Positions 46,165 to 54,713 of a stretch of DNA of 64,000 nucleotides are shown here, piece after piece. Each line of letters opens with the position of its first letter. Positions within the stretch are counted from its first letter, which is position 1. Under the pieces are notes generated by a model that did not search any database, was not told where the DNA came from, and was given only the letters and a program-made list of their open reading frames with translations. The stretch lies in assembly GCA_025358055.1 (NCBI GenBank), contig JANYKV010000140.1, positions 1 through 64,000 on the forward strand, read 5' to 3'. The DNA comes from Gemmatimonadota bacterium (GTDB taxonomy: Bacteria; Gemmatimonadota; Gemmatimonadetes; Gemmatimonadales; GWC2-71-9). Position numbers and translations under genes: made by a program.

Positions 46165-49100
46165 CTAGAAGTCGGGTGTGAACAACCCAGCTCCACTTAC
46201 CACACCCATGATTCGGTAACTACCACCAGCAGCGCCCAGCCTGACGTCAGCGCAGGTGTTGGTCACTGGCACTGGCGACGGAGCAGTCCACCGCCAGAAG
46301 CGCAATCCACCGTTGTCGACGCTCTGAGGACCCGCAAGGTTGAGGCAGAACGTCCACTGGTTCGTCACGGTGTTCAGGCGCCAGAGTGAGGCACTGGCAA
46401 ACGCGTTGGTACCGATCGAGCTGTTGGTTCCCTGCTCACCGACGAACGTACTGGCGATGAGGGTCCCGTTGGTACCGGTCCACGTAACCAGGTAAGAAAG
46501 CCCGCTCCATGGTGCGGCCTGCGACGTGAACTGCGTCGACAGAACCGGTGCGGCAATACCACCGCCCTCACGGCCGGTAATATCGGCCACGTTGGCGAGG
46601 ACCGCGTTCGGACCCTTCTGAGCATCCGTCAACGCGCCGCCACCTTGGAGATTGGTATCGTAGTCAGACGCGCTGGTCGGCTTGCTGCCGTCGCCGACCG
46701 TCGCCGAGGCGCAGCTCGCGTACGGGTTGCCCACAGCGTAGCAGCTCTCGTCGATACGGACGAGCAGCCTCGGCACGGTGAGCGGCGCGCCATTGAGCGG
46801 TGTGCTCAGGACGCTATCCCACGCGGTGCCAAGGCCACCCAACGAGCCTTCGGGGTACAGGATGCCCACAGGGCTGTTGGCCTGGGTGGCATTCGGGCTC
46901 TTGCCCAATCCGGTGAAGTTGATGCCGAGCGAGCCGGAAATGATTTCGACGTCATCGTTGGCCGAGACGCTGAAGGTCGCCGGATTACCGCCCGTGTACA
47001 ACGCGGAGGCGAACCCGAGGCCAGTGATGTTCGGCGCGCCGAAGTCGATCGCCCAGTTACGGTGAAGGGTCGCGCTCTGGTTGCCCGCGCGGTCGATCAC
47101 GAATGCGTTGTAGATGTAGTACCCGCCACCGAAGCCGGCACCGAAAGGCGGCAAGCAATCGTCGCCCAACAGCACGGTGCTACGGACCCAGTGATCGGAC
47201 ATGACGGTGCCTAAGCCGCCAGTCTGGACGACGCAACCCGCGTTCGCCCCGGGGTTGAGCAGGATCGCGGCGGCTTCTAAGTAGCCCGACTGCGTCAACC
47301 GTTGGATGACCTGCTGATCGGGGCCAATTGGCGCGCCCGCGGAGAGGTTCTGGTTGAATCCCGCGGCATTGTCGATGGCCTCGACGCCGAACCGCTCCGC
47401 ACCGTACGTGGCGGCCGGGAAGATGGTGGTGTTGGCATTGATACTGACGGTGGTCGGGATCACAAGGGCCGGCGTGGCTGCCGTACTACCAGCCAACCGA
47501 ATCGAGGGAGCCGTCTTGTCAACGCCGAAGTAGTTGGAAATGTCGCCCGAAGTGACCGGGCTGGTCACCGGCGCCGCATTGCCCAGCGCATCTTGCGCGT
47601 AGGCGCAGACCCGATAGCCGTCGGTGGCGTTGCTGGTGATGGTTTCGTTCAGATCCGCACCGGTGTGGACGATGGTGGAGGAGCACACAGTGAACGCGGG
47701 ACCCGGAACCACCGTCACCAGGCGAGCCTGGGGATATCCAGCGGCAACACCGGAGCCGTTATCGACGGCGGCCAGCCGGCCACCGAGCGAAGTATCGGCA
47801 AACACATACCCGGCCTTGATCCAGGGCTGATCAAAGCGCGTATTGAACGCAATCTCGATGCCATCGTCGTCGATGTCGACGACCGAGACCGTGGGCGCCA
47901 GGTTGTCGATATTAGAGGTCAAGTTGGTGAAGAGACCCGGAAGCGGGGCTCCACCGGGCGAGGTGAAAGTGGCGCCCAAACCGAGCACCGGGCCAAAGGG
48001 CAACAACGTATTACCCAAGGCATCCACCGAACCCGTCGGATAGGTCGCTACGAAGAAGTTGTTCTCATTGTAAACGCCCTCGGCGCTGGCGCAGGCCCAG
48101 GTGTTCGTCGCGGTGAGACCAGCGGTCGGAGAACCCGCGAAGGTCGCCGCACCAGATCCACCGCAAAGCACAGAGCCGACCCCGAAGGTCGCGGGCTGCA
48201 CCTGGGTGTAGCTGATGATGATCGAAGTGATCGTCACGCTGCCGCTGTTCCAGGTGGTGCCACCGACCGTCACCGGGCCGGTGATACCATTGTTCGTCGC
48301 GTTGTTATTGGTCAACGTGCCGACCAACGCACCGTCCGCGTTTAGCAGGACGATGTTGATGGTGTTGCTGGCGAGACCACCGCCGGCCCCAACGTTCTTT
48401 TGGAAGGCGCTGGCGGCAATGACTTTCTTGCCATTGAAGAAGGAAGGTACGCCGGTCGTCCGATTGAACCGGGCGGTGTTGATGCTGAGCACAACCGGCG
48501 ACGGCGCACTGCCCTTCGGCTTAGCCGGAGCGGACGCGCGCGAGGCACCGTTCGGGAACACCTGTGAGGCGGCTTCAACCCCATCGATGTACACGACGAC
48601 GGAATCAAGGGCGAAGCTGCCGCGATCCACGTTCAACGTCACGTCGATCTGGCCCGCGACTCCGTTGAGGTTCACCGGGAGCGTGGTGCCACCCTTGGTG
48701 ATCGATTGAATGGAGATGCTGACCGGATCCTGATGCAGGACGGTCACGGCCAACGTGCCGGCCTTGCTGGCATCGGCGGTCGAGGTCGCCTTGATGACGG
48801 CGCTGCCGACCGCAACTGCGGTCACTTTGCCGTTTCCATCCACGGTGGCGACGGTCTGATCGAGCGACTGCCACGTCACGCCCTGGCTTGGATTGTTGGT
48901 CCCCGACACAGTGGCGACGGCCGTGATTGATTGGCCGATCGTCATGGCGGCGGTGGCCGGAGTGATGGTCACGCTGCTCACGGTCGCGGTGTTCGCGTTC
49001 ACCGTTACCGACGCGGAACCGGTGGCGGCGGAGTTCACGGTGGAGGTCGCATGAACGACCGCGCTGCCCGGCGCCACGGCGGTCACTTTGCCGTTGGCGT

Positions 49101-49350
49101 CAACCGAGGCAATCGTCGCATCGCTCGATGACCAAGTCACCGTGGTCGCCACGCCCGGATCACCGGCCACGGTCGCCGCGAGAGCCACGCTCTGGCCGAC
49201 GTTGAGGGCTACGGAACCAGGAGTCACCGTAACCGAGTGCACCGTTGGCGCTGGCGGCGCCGGCGGTGTTGGGATGGTGACCTTGTCACCGCAGCCGGCC
49301 AGGCCTGCGACAACAAGTCCACCCAAGGCGAGACGGAAAAGCTTGTGCAT
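46165..49350 (-). CDS. Large BIG2-domain surface lipoprotein
   Basis: 1061 residues. Lipoprotein signal with lipobox LAGC (C20), then a P/T-rich spacer (PTPPAPPAPT). Two bacterial Ig-like (BIG2) repeats at roughly 38-120 and 123-210: VTVTPGSVALNVGQSVALAATV with SSSDATIASVDANGKVTAVAPGSAVV, and the second with VTITPATAAMTIGQSITAVATV and VDGNGKVTAVAVGSAVI. The remaining ~850 residues are aperiodic, rich in N, G, T, S, V and aromatic residues, with few Cys, and contain no family I recognise. Probably an outer-membrane or extracellular adhesin-like protein. SD GGGGGAG before ATG 49350; intrinsic terminator after. Confidence 0.85.
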   Translation of the reverse strand: MHKLFRLALGGLVVAGLAGCGDKVTIPTPPAPPAPTVHSVTVTPGSVALNVGQSVALAATVAGDPGVATTVTWSSSDATIASVDANGKVTAVAPGSAVVHATSTVNSAATGSASVTVNANTATVSSVTITPATAAMTIGQSITAVATVSGTNNPSQGVTWQSLDQTVATVDGNGKVTAVAVGSAVIKATSTADASKAGTLAVTVLHQDPVSISIQSITKGGTTLPVNLNGVAGQIDVTLNVDRGSFALDSVVVYIDGVEAASQVFPNGASRASAPAKPKGSAPSPVVLSINTARFNRTTGVPSFFNGKKVIAASAFQKNVGAGGGLASNTINIVLLNADGALVGTLTNNNATNNGITGPVTVGGTTWNSGSVTITSIIISYTQVQPATFGVGSVLCGGSGAATFAGSPTAGLTATNTWACASAEGVYNENNFFVATYPTGSVDALGNTLLPFGPVLGLGATFTSPGGAPLPGLFTNLTSNIDNLAPTVSVVDIDDDGIEIAFNTRFDQPWIKAGYVFADTSLGGRLAAVDNGSGVAAGYPQARLVTVVPGPAFTVCSSTIVHTGADLNETITSNATDGYRVCAYAQDALGNAAPVTSPVTSGDISNYFGVDKTAPSIRLAGSTAATPALVIPTTVSINANTTIFPAATYGAERFGVEAIDNAAGFNQNLSAGAPIGPDQQVIQRLTQSGYLEAAAILLNPGANAGCVVQTGGLGTVMSDHWVRSTVLLGDDCLPPFGAGFGGGYYIYNAFVIDRAGNQSATLHRNWAIDFGAPNITGLGFASALYTGGNPATFSVSANDDVEIISGSLGINFTGLGKSPNATQANSPVGILYPEGSLGGLGTAWDSVLSTPLNGAPLTVPRLLVRIDESCYAVGNPYASCASATVGDGSKPTSASDYDTNLQGGGALTDAQKGPNAVLANVADITGREGGGIAAPVLSTQFTSQAAPWSGLSYLVTWTGTNGTLIASTFVGEQGTNSSIGTNAFASASLWRLNTVTNQWTFCLNLAGPQSVDNGGLRFWRWTAPSPVPVTNTCADVRLGAAGGSYRIMGVVSGAGLFTPDF

Positions 49351-50035
49351 TCACTCCCCCTATTGACGTGAGATCCTACGGTTGACTCCAAACTCCGCAC
49401 CATCTTCAACTCAGTTGCACCTGCCGGATTTCTACGAACGTGTATACGTGAAGCGCGGCACGGTGGTCGCATCAGAATGCTGATGATGGAATGTCACCGA
49501 GAGGACAAATCCTGCAGAGCTCTCGCTGACACCACATCCACCAGGCATCGCCTGACTACGACTCCACTGACCGAGAAACATGCCAAGATAACCAGCGATC
49601 CCCCCAGGGTCAAGTAAGGCAAACCCAACCAGGACCACACCTTGGCTTCTTTTTCGACCAGGCCCCTGCGGCCCGGCCACCCACTGGAAACGCTTGCGGT
49701 TGCAAACCCGATGATTTCTAGGGGCCCCCTACGCGCATCGCCAAGTCCCACAAGACGATGGCTACACCGCAACATTATTACAGGGCTGAATCTACGTCAA
49801 GGACCCGAGCCGCGCGGTGACCGGCGTCACTAGTTTGCGAATCCGCCTTCGCGGCCCATTCTGCCGGAGCCCAACCTCGTACAAACTGCCAGTGGCCGCG
49901 CCTTAGGACAATCGATCATCCGATGGAATTCTGGCCTCGATCGGAGGAGGGAACGCTCATTTCATCACCATCGGCCCAGAGCAAGTCGTGAGCACAATCA
50001 TAGCATTGCAAGTTAAGTGTTTGTCATTAAATACT
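49351..50035. other. 685-bp gene-free region upstream of lipoprotein gene
   Basis: Contains a sigma70-like promoter on the minus strand (49772-49800) aimed at the lipoprotein gene, implying a leader of about 400 nt. A 93-codon ORF (49494-49775, minus) with one hydrophobic helix (LTLGGSLVILACFSVSGVVV) lies in this leader, but its ATG is inside the -10 element, so it would need a later start and is doubtful. The stretch next to 50036 is AT-rich. Confidence 0.5.
49772..49800 (-). promoter_or_regulatory. Sigma70-type promoter
   Basis: -35 TTGACG (plus 49795-49800), 17-bp spacer, -10 TAATGT (plus 49772-49777), on the minus strand. Best match to a -35/-10 pair noticed in the window. It points to the lipoprotein gene at 49350, more than 400 nt downstream, with no intervening convincing gene. 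Confidence 0.5.
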
Positions 50036-50620
50036 TTACATGTTTCTGTCCAGATTGAGCCTCGCCCAGAACCTCGCGAGCGACGTGGCATCACGCGCAG
50101 AAAATTGCAGGTCGCGATATCGGATGACACCTTCCTGGTCAACCAGGAAGATCGCCCATCCCGAATCACCGGAAAGCCCGAAGCGAAGCCGGTGCAGCCG
50201 ATTGGAATCCGAAAGCAGCTTCCCGGAGAAGCCCGTCTGGGAGGCGAACGCCACCTGGTTTTCGGGGCGGTCCGGCCCGACCGCAGCCATCACCACTCCT
50301 CGAGCGAGAAGACTATCGGTCAGCCGCGTGACCGCACCCCACTCCCCACTATCAGCCTCCGTCCCGGCTGGTCGAGGGTAGAAGAGCAGCACGACGGTCC
50401 TCCCCAACTCGGCCGAAAGCCGGAAATCCTGGTCCGCTGGCCCCGGCCCCCCTTTCGTGACGTATGGCATCTTCAGGTCTGGTACCCGCCGGCCCGGCCG
50501 AGTGTCCTGGATCAGAACCGCCTTGGTAGCGGGAGCCTGTGCTCCTAGAGGGCGGGTTGGCGCGAACCAGAGCAAGGTGAGAGCCAAGGCCCACAACCCC
50601 ACCCGGAAGGCAGGACCCAT
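50036..50620 (-). CDS. Exported thioredoxin-fold (AhpC/TSA-like) protein without cysteines
   Basis: 194 residues from ATG 50620, with GGGGAG 8 nt upstream. Signal peptide or anchor (MGPAFRVGLWALALTLLWFAPTRPLGAQ). The core has peroxiredoxin/TlpA-like features: FRLSAELGRTVVLLFYPRPAGTEADSGEWGAV, then DSNRLHRLRFGLSG and SGWAIFLVDQEGVIRYRDLQFSARD (in parts VVLLFYPRPAGTEADSG and AIFLVDQEGVIRY). The FYPRPAGTEADSG segment is where FYPxxFTPGCT of peroxiredoxins normally carries the peroxidatic Cys; the whole protein has no Cys. It cannot be a thiol peroxidase. Last gene of ispG-ccdA-tlpA unit; 4 nt after tlpA. Confidence 0.75.
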   Translation of the reverse strand: MGPAFRVGLWALALTLLWFAPTRPLGAQAPATKAVLIQDTRPGRRVPDLKMPYVTKGGPGPADQDFRLSAELGRTVVLLFYPRPAGTEADSGEWGAVTRLTDSLLARGVVMAAVGPDRPENQVAFASQTGFSGKLLSDSNRLHRLRFGLSGDSGWAIFLVDQEGVIRYRDLQFSARDATSLARFWARLNLDRNM

Positions 50621-50624
50621 CACA

Positions 50625-51233
50625 TCATCTCCCCGATCCACCCAAGGCCTTCTTGAGAGCGCCATCGAGGTCCTGGTCTTCCCCGCTGCCGGTGTACGCT
50701 ACGCGACCCGAGGGATCTACGATAACGATAAACGAGGTTTCCGCCGCCTGATACGCTCGCACCGCAACGCCCTTTTCGTCATACAACGTCCGGAACGGTG
50801 GCTTGTGTTCAGCGAGATACCGCCGCACCCGGGCCGGCGTCTGGTTCACGGTCACATTGACCCCAAGAAACTCCACCCGCGAACCGTATTTTGCCGCGGC
50901 CGCTTTCACTTTGGGGAGGAGCGATTCGCATTTGGGGCACCAGGTCGCCCAAAACTCCAGGAGCATTGCCTTCTTCCCGATAACAGTGCCCAAGTCGACG
51001 GGCCTGCCGTCGAGGTCGTTGACCGAAATGACCGGGGCCTTGCTACCAATCGGAATGCCTTCTTGATAGTGAAGGCGGGAAGACGGAACGGTAGCAAGGT
51101 TGGAAGGCGGGAAGGCTGGAAGGAGAAAAGCGAGGAATCCAGCCACCAGCAGTGCCGGAGTCCGTTTCTGCCCTCGTGACTTCCCGGGCCCCTGCCGCTC
51201 ATTCGTGCGTCGGTAATTCCGTGCGTCCCTCAT
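50625..51233 (-). CDS. TlpA-like thiol-disulfide oxidoreductase
   Basis: 202 residues from ATG 51233. N-terminal basic region then membrane anchor (ALLVAGFLAFLLPAF), thioredoxin fold with FWATWCPKCESLLP (C99 and C102), TVNQTPARVRRYLAEHKPPFRTLYDEKGVAV and SFIVIVDPSGRVAYTGSGEDQD. TlpA/ResA family, periplasmic disulfide reductase. ATGA overlap with ccdA, which would supply electrons across the membrane, so the two form a CcdA-TlpA pathway. Partner of the Cys-less protein downstream is unclear. Confidence 0.9.
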   Translation of the reverse strand: MRDARNYRRTNERQGPGKSRGQKRTPALLVAGFLAFLLPAFPPSNLATVPSSRLHYQEGIPIGSKAPVISVNDLDGRPVDLGTVIGKKAMLLEFWATWCPKCESLLPKVKAAAAKYGSRVEFLGVNVTVNQTPARVRRYLAEHKPPFRTLYDEKGVAVRAYQAAETSFIVIVDPSGRVAYTGSGEDQDLDGALKKALGGSGR

Positions 51234-51940
51234 GAGACTTGCCCCATTTTCACAAAGTAGTACTCCGCCATGCCCAGCATCAGAATCCCCGAGCCCTTCT
51301 TGACCCAAACCATCCACCGGCCTGATTTCGGAAGTGCCGTCAAGAACCCGGAGGAGAGCCCGATCGCCACGAGAAAGGCCGTCATGCCAAGACTAAAGAC
51401 GAACAAATAGATGAACCCCCACACCGCGCTCTGCGTGGTGCTGACGAAGGTCAGAACAGCGCCGAAAGCGGGGGCACCGCAAGGCGCGGCGACCAAGCCG
51501 GAGGTCGCTCCCATCAAGAATACACCACCGGCCGAACGACCCCCCAATTGCGAAGCCCAATTCAAAAGCCGAGTCGGCGCGGCTATGGGTAAGACGTCCA
51601 GCATCGTAAGCGCGAATAGCAACAGGATATTGCCGAAAAGAAAATAGGCCCAGGGGTTCGAACTGATGGATCCGAAGAGGGAGCCGCTCAACCCGGCGAT
51701 CAGGCCAAGGCTGGCGTACACCAGGGCTAGCCCAAGAATGTAGGTCCCGGTGAGCAGTACGGTCCGGCGTCGCGAGCGGCCCACCGCTCCAGCCCCACCG
51801 AGGATCCCGGCGGTAATCGGAATCATGGGATAGATGCACGGGGTCAGGCTCGTCAGGAGGCCCGCACCAAAAAGCAAAGGAAGAGCGGCCCAAGGCCGGT
51901 CGAGGATCGATTGGTCGACGCCCGATCCAAAAAGCAACAT
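51230..51940 (-). CDS. ccdA: CcdA/DsbD-type transmembrane thiol-disulfide transporter
   Basis: 236 residues, six hydrophobic helices. The two redox cysteines lie in LTSLTPCIYPMIPI and GLVAAPCGAPAFGA, the TPC...P and APC...P motifs of the DsbD beta/CcdA domain. Moves reducing power from cytosolic thioredoxin to periplasmic TlpA-like proteins, used in cytochrome c maturation and disulfide reduction. ATGA overlap with tlpA and 9 nt after ispG. Reading begins MLLFGSGVDQSILD; periplasmic side unverified. Confidence 0.92.
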   Translation of the reverse strand: MLLFGSGVDQSILDRPWAALPLLFGAGLLTSLTPCIYPMIPITAGILGGAGAVGRSRRRTVLLTGTYILGLALVYASLGLIAGLSGSLFGSISSNPWAYFLFGNILLLFALTMLDVLPIAAPTRLLNWASQLGGRSAGGVFLMGATSGLVAAPCGAPAFGAVLTFVSTTQSAVWGFIYLFVFSLGMTAFLVAIGLSSGFLTALPKSGRWMVWVKKGSGILMLGMAEYYFVKMGQVS

Positions 51941-51949
51941 CAGACCTCG

Positions 51950-53182
51950 CTATGGTGTCGAGACTGCGGCGGATGGATAATGCGAATCAACGTACTCATC
52001 CAGCAACAAAAGAAACTCGTCGACCAGTCGTTCTCCTCTAAGGGTCACACGCAACTTGCCGTCCACATACACCGGAGCCACCGGCTCTTCGAAAGTGCCG
52101 GGTAGGGAGATTCCGATGTGGGCGTGTTTCGATTCACCGGGACCGTTCACGACACACCCCATGACGGCGACTCGCAACTCCTCAACCCCCGGGTGCCGCT
52201 CACGCCACACCGGCATTTGGTCCCGCAGATAGCGTTCGATCTGTTGGGCCATCTCCTGGAAAAAGGTGCTCGTGGTCCGGCCGCACCCAGGACAGCTGGA
52301 CACTTGCGGCGTGAAGCTGCGCAGTCCGAGGGATTGGAGCACCTGCTGGGCTACGCGCACTTCTTCGGCCCGATCGCCGCCCGGCTCCGGCGTGAGAGAC
52401 ACTCGTATGGTGTCTCCGATGCCTTCTTGCACCAGAATCGAAAGCGCCGCGGTGCTAGCCACGATTCCTTTCATGCCCAACCCGGCCTCGGTGAGGCCGA
52501 GGTGCAATGGATAGTCGCAGCACGCAGCGAGCCTCCGGTACACTTCCACCAGGTCCTGCACGCCGGACACCTTCGCGCTGAGCACCATGCAGTCGTGGCC
52601 CAGCCCGATCGATTCAGCGAATGCCGCCGAGCGGAGGGCGCTCTCCACCATAGCGCTCAACGTGACGTCGCGCGCATCCAGTGGCTGCGCGAGCGCGGCG
52701 TTGTCGTCCATCATCTGAGTGAGCAGCGCCTGATCGAGGGAGCCCCAATTGACTCCGATGCGAACCGGCTTCTGGTTCGCGAGGGCGATTTCAATGATGG
52801 CCCGGAAATTTGCATCGTGACGCTTACCGCCGACGTTCCCCGGATTGATTCGATACTTGGCCAACGCGCGGGCGCAGGCGGGATGCTTGGCGAGGAGCAG
52901 GTGTCCGTTATAATGGAAATCCCCCACGAGGGGCACCTGAACGTTCGCTCGCTCGAGACCATCGACGATGTGGGGAACCGCCGCTGCCGCCTCCTCGGTA
53001 TTCACCGTCACCCGGACCAATTCGCTTCCCGCGCGAGCCAGCGCCGCCACCTGGCGGATGGTGGAGACCACATCGGCCGTGTCGGTGTTGGTCATCGACT
53101 GGACGACGACCGGATGGCAGGATCCAATTGGGATTCCGCCAACGCGGGTGGTTACGGTGGAGCGTCGAGCCGCAGTAGTCAT
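51950..53182 (-). CDS. ispG: 4-hydroxy-3-methylbut-2-enyl-diphosphate synthase
   Basis: 410 residues. Penultimate step of the MEP isoprenoid pathway, [4Fe-4S]-dependent. Cluster cysteines lie in [12 protein letters not shown] and [12 protein letters not shown]. Opening [27 protein letters not shown] is family-typical (in parts [14 protein letters not shown]), as are RINPGNVGG and [11 protein letters not shown]. Start ATG 53182. First gene of the ispG-ccdA-tlpA-thioredoxin-fold operon. Confidence 0.96.
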   Translation of the reverse strand: MTTAARRSTVTTRVGGIPIGSCHPVVVQSMTNTDTADVVSTIRQVAALARAGSELVRVTVNTEEAAAAVPHIVDGLERANVQVPLVGDFHYNGHLLLAKHPACARALAKYRINPGNVGGKRHDANFRAIIEIALANQKPVRIGVNWGSLDQALLTQMMDDNAALAQPLDARDVTLSAMVESALRSAAFAESIGLGHDCMVLSAKVSGVQDLVEVYRRLAACCDYPLHLGLTEAGLGMKGIVASTAALSILVQEGIGDTIRVSLTPEPGGDRAEEVRVAQQVLQSLGLRSFTPQVSSCPGCGRTTSTFFQEMAQQIERYLRDQMPVWRERHPGVEELRVAVMGCVVNGPGESKHAHIGISLPGTFEEPVAPVYVDGKLRVTLRGERLVDEFLLLLDEYVDSHYPSAAVSTP

Positions 53183-53260
53183 GACGAGAATCTAACCGGT
53201 CCATCGGGGGGACTCGGGCCCGGGATCGGCAGCAGGGGGCCAGTTTGAAATCTCACTGCA

Positions 53261-54136
53261 CTAGGCCCGGGAGAACTCGGCGACATCGATAGCGGCAAGG
53301 GCCTCGGGCGAAAGAACCAGATTGCCGGCACTTGCGGCATCCACCGCATGCGCGACCGTACGCGAGCCTGGAATCGCGAGGACGGTCGGCCCCTGGGCGA
53401 GCACCCAGGCCGTCACGAGCGCGTGCGGAGTCATCCGCAATTCCGTCGAGAGGGCGCGCACGACTGGATGGGACGGAAGCTTTTTGTTGAGTCGGCCACC
53501 ACCGAGGGGGCTATACGCGAGAAAACCAATCCCCTGCTCGCCACAATATCCGACAACACCTTCGCTCATCGCTTCCCGAAAGAATGGATTGAGCCGGTTT
53601 TGGACCGTGACGACAGGAAGGATGGCCTGGGCGGATTGGATCTGGGCAACCCTCGCATTGGAGAGTCCAAACCAGCGGATCTTTCCTTCGCGTTGCAATT
53701 GGCCGAACGCCCCGACGCTCTCCTCGAATCGGACCACCGGGTCGGGCGCGTGGAACTGATATAGATCAATCCGATCGACGCCCAACGCGCGAAGCGATCG
53801 TTCGCACGCCGTACGAAGCTGCACCGGGTGTCCGGCGCGCTCCCACGCCCCGTTCGGACGGGTGAGTCCCCCCTTTGTGGCCACGACGACCCGATCTCGC
53901 TCCCCGGACCAAGTCCGGAGCGCCTTGGCCATCAGGCGTTCGTTGTGACCGATGTCGGTGTGATCGAGACAATACACGTCGGCCGTGTCGATCAACGTGA
54001 CGCCCGCGTCTAGCGAGGCGTGGACGACACGGATGGCGGTGGATTCGTCGGGTCGCCCCTGAATCGAAAGGGGCATGCCACCGAGTCCGATGACTGAGAC
54101 GGAAGGAGCCCCAGGTCCGAGCGGAAGTACGCGCAT
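53261..54136 (-). CDS. Aldo/keto reductase
   Basis: 291 residues. NAD(P)H-dependent TIM-barrel reductase. Catalytic tetrad is visible: D in FIDTADVY-like LIDTADVYCLDHTD, Y in the same loop, K in VVVATKGGL, H in YQFHAPDP. NADPH-binding tail is AIPGSRTVAHAVDAASAGNL. Substrate unknown; resembles the L-glyceraldehyde-3-phosphate reductase or YajO groups. No Shine-Dalgarno purines before ATG 54136. Transcribed alone, 24 nt after the small orphan gene on the same strand. Confidence 0.9.
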   Translation of the reverse strand: MRVLPLGPGAPSVSVIGLGGMPLSIQGRPDESTAIRVVHASLDAGVTLIDTADVYCLDHTDIGHNERLMAKALRTWSGERDRVVVATKGGLTRPNGAWERAGHPVQLRTACERSLRALGVDRIDLYQFHAPDPVVRFEESVGAFGQLQREGKIRWFGLSNARVAQIQSAQAILPVVTVQNRLNPFFREAMSEGVVGYCGEQGIGFLAYSPLGGGRLNKKLPSHPVVRALSTELRMTPHALVTAWVLAQGPTVLAIPGSRTVAHAVDAASAGNLVLSPEALAAIDVAEFSRA

Positions 54137-54160
54137 TGGGGGGTCCAGCCCCCGGGGGGT

Positions 54161-54418
54161 CTAGGCTAATCCGAGTTGCTTGGTGAGCCGGACCCAGTCG
54201 GGAAGGGTGATGACCCCGGAATCCTTGAGAGGGGTCAGGGCTCCGAGGATCTCCTCACGCGAACCCCCGATCCGGCGATCGCGCAATTCGCTGATCATCC
54301 GAGAAAAGCGGTGCTCGTACTCGTCCGCCTTAAAATCCGGGCTCTTCCGAAAATCAGCCAACTTTTGGAGCTCGGCCGCGACCCGACTCGGCAGGATCGG
54401 CTTCTCAGGAGACGTCAT
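54161..54418 (-). CDS. Small conserved-looking orphan, 85 residues
   Basis: No recognised domain. TGAGG lies about 5 nt before ATG 54418. Sequence is helical and charged: AELQKLADFRKSPDFKADEYEHRF and MISELRDRRIGGSREEILGAL, closing with VITLPDWVRLTKQLGLA. No Cys, no membrane helix. Probably a small cytosolic helical protein. It precedes the aldo/keto reductase by 24 nt and may be cotranscribed. Confidence 0.6.
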   Translation of the reverse strand: MTSPEKPILPSRVAAELQKLADFRKSPDFKADEYEHRFSRMISELRDRRIGGSREEILGALTPLKDSGVITLPDWVRLTKQLGLA

Positions 54419-54520
54419 GAAACCTCACGTAGGTGATGCGGTGATCGGTGGACCTGCCATGCTGCGAGTAATATGGACTCGAAGGCCAGACTCCGCGAGA
54501 GGGGGCGCGCCGCCCAACAC

Positions 54521-54680
54521 CCGGCCCCGAGGACGACGAGGGGACCGTAGTAGTTCGGTGGGGTTCAAGGATTGCGCCGGCGATCGCTGCTGATCTAGCG
54601 GTTCATCGCGAACCAAAGACCCCGGCCGCAGCGCGCGTCGGGGCCGGAAATGTGTTCGGGGCCGGAGAATCCGGCCCCGA
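54521..54680. repeat. Repeated CGGGGCCGGA palindromes 3' of the ribonucleotide reductase gene
   Basis: CCGGCCCCGA at 54521-54530, TCGGGGCCGGA at 54638-54648, and a perfect hairpin TCGGGGCCGGA (54656-54666), GAA loop, TCCGGCCCCGA (54670-54680), an 11-bp stem. The same TCGGGGCC core closes the palindrome at the RAYT gene 10 kb away. The hairpin also lies 33 nt after the nrdJ stop on the minus strand and could be its terminator, though no T-run follows. It is the densest structure in the 295-bp gap 54419-54713. Confidence 0.5.
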
Positions 54681-54713
54681 TATCGATCGAACGCCATCTC
54701 CCCCGAGATCCGC

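Noticed and set aside
49494-49775. 93-codon minus ORF with one hydrophobic helix
   Set aside because: Its ATG sits inside the predicted -10 element; no other convincing start, so not listed as a gene.
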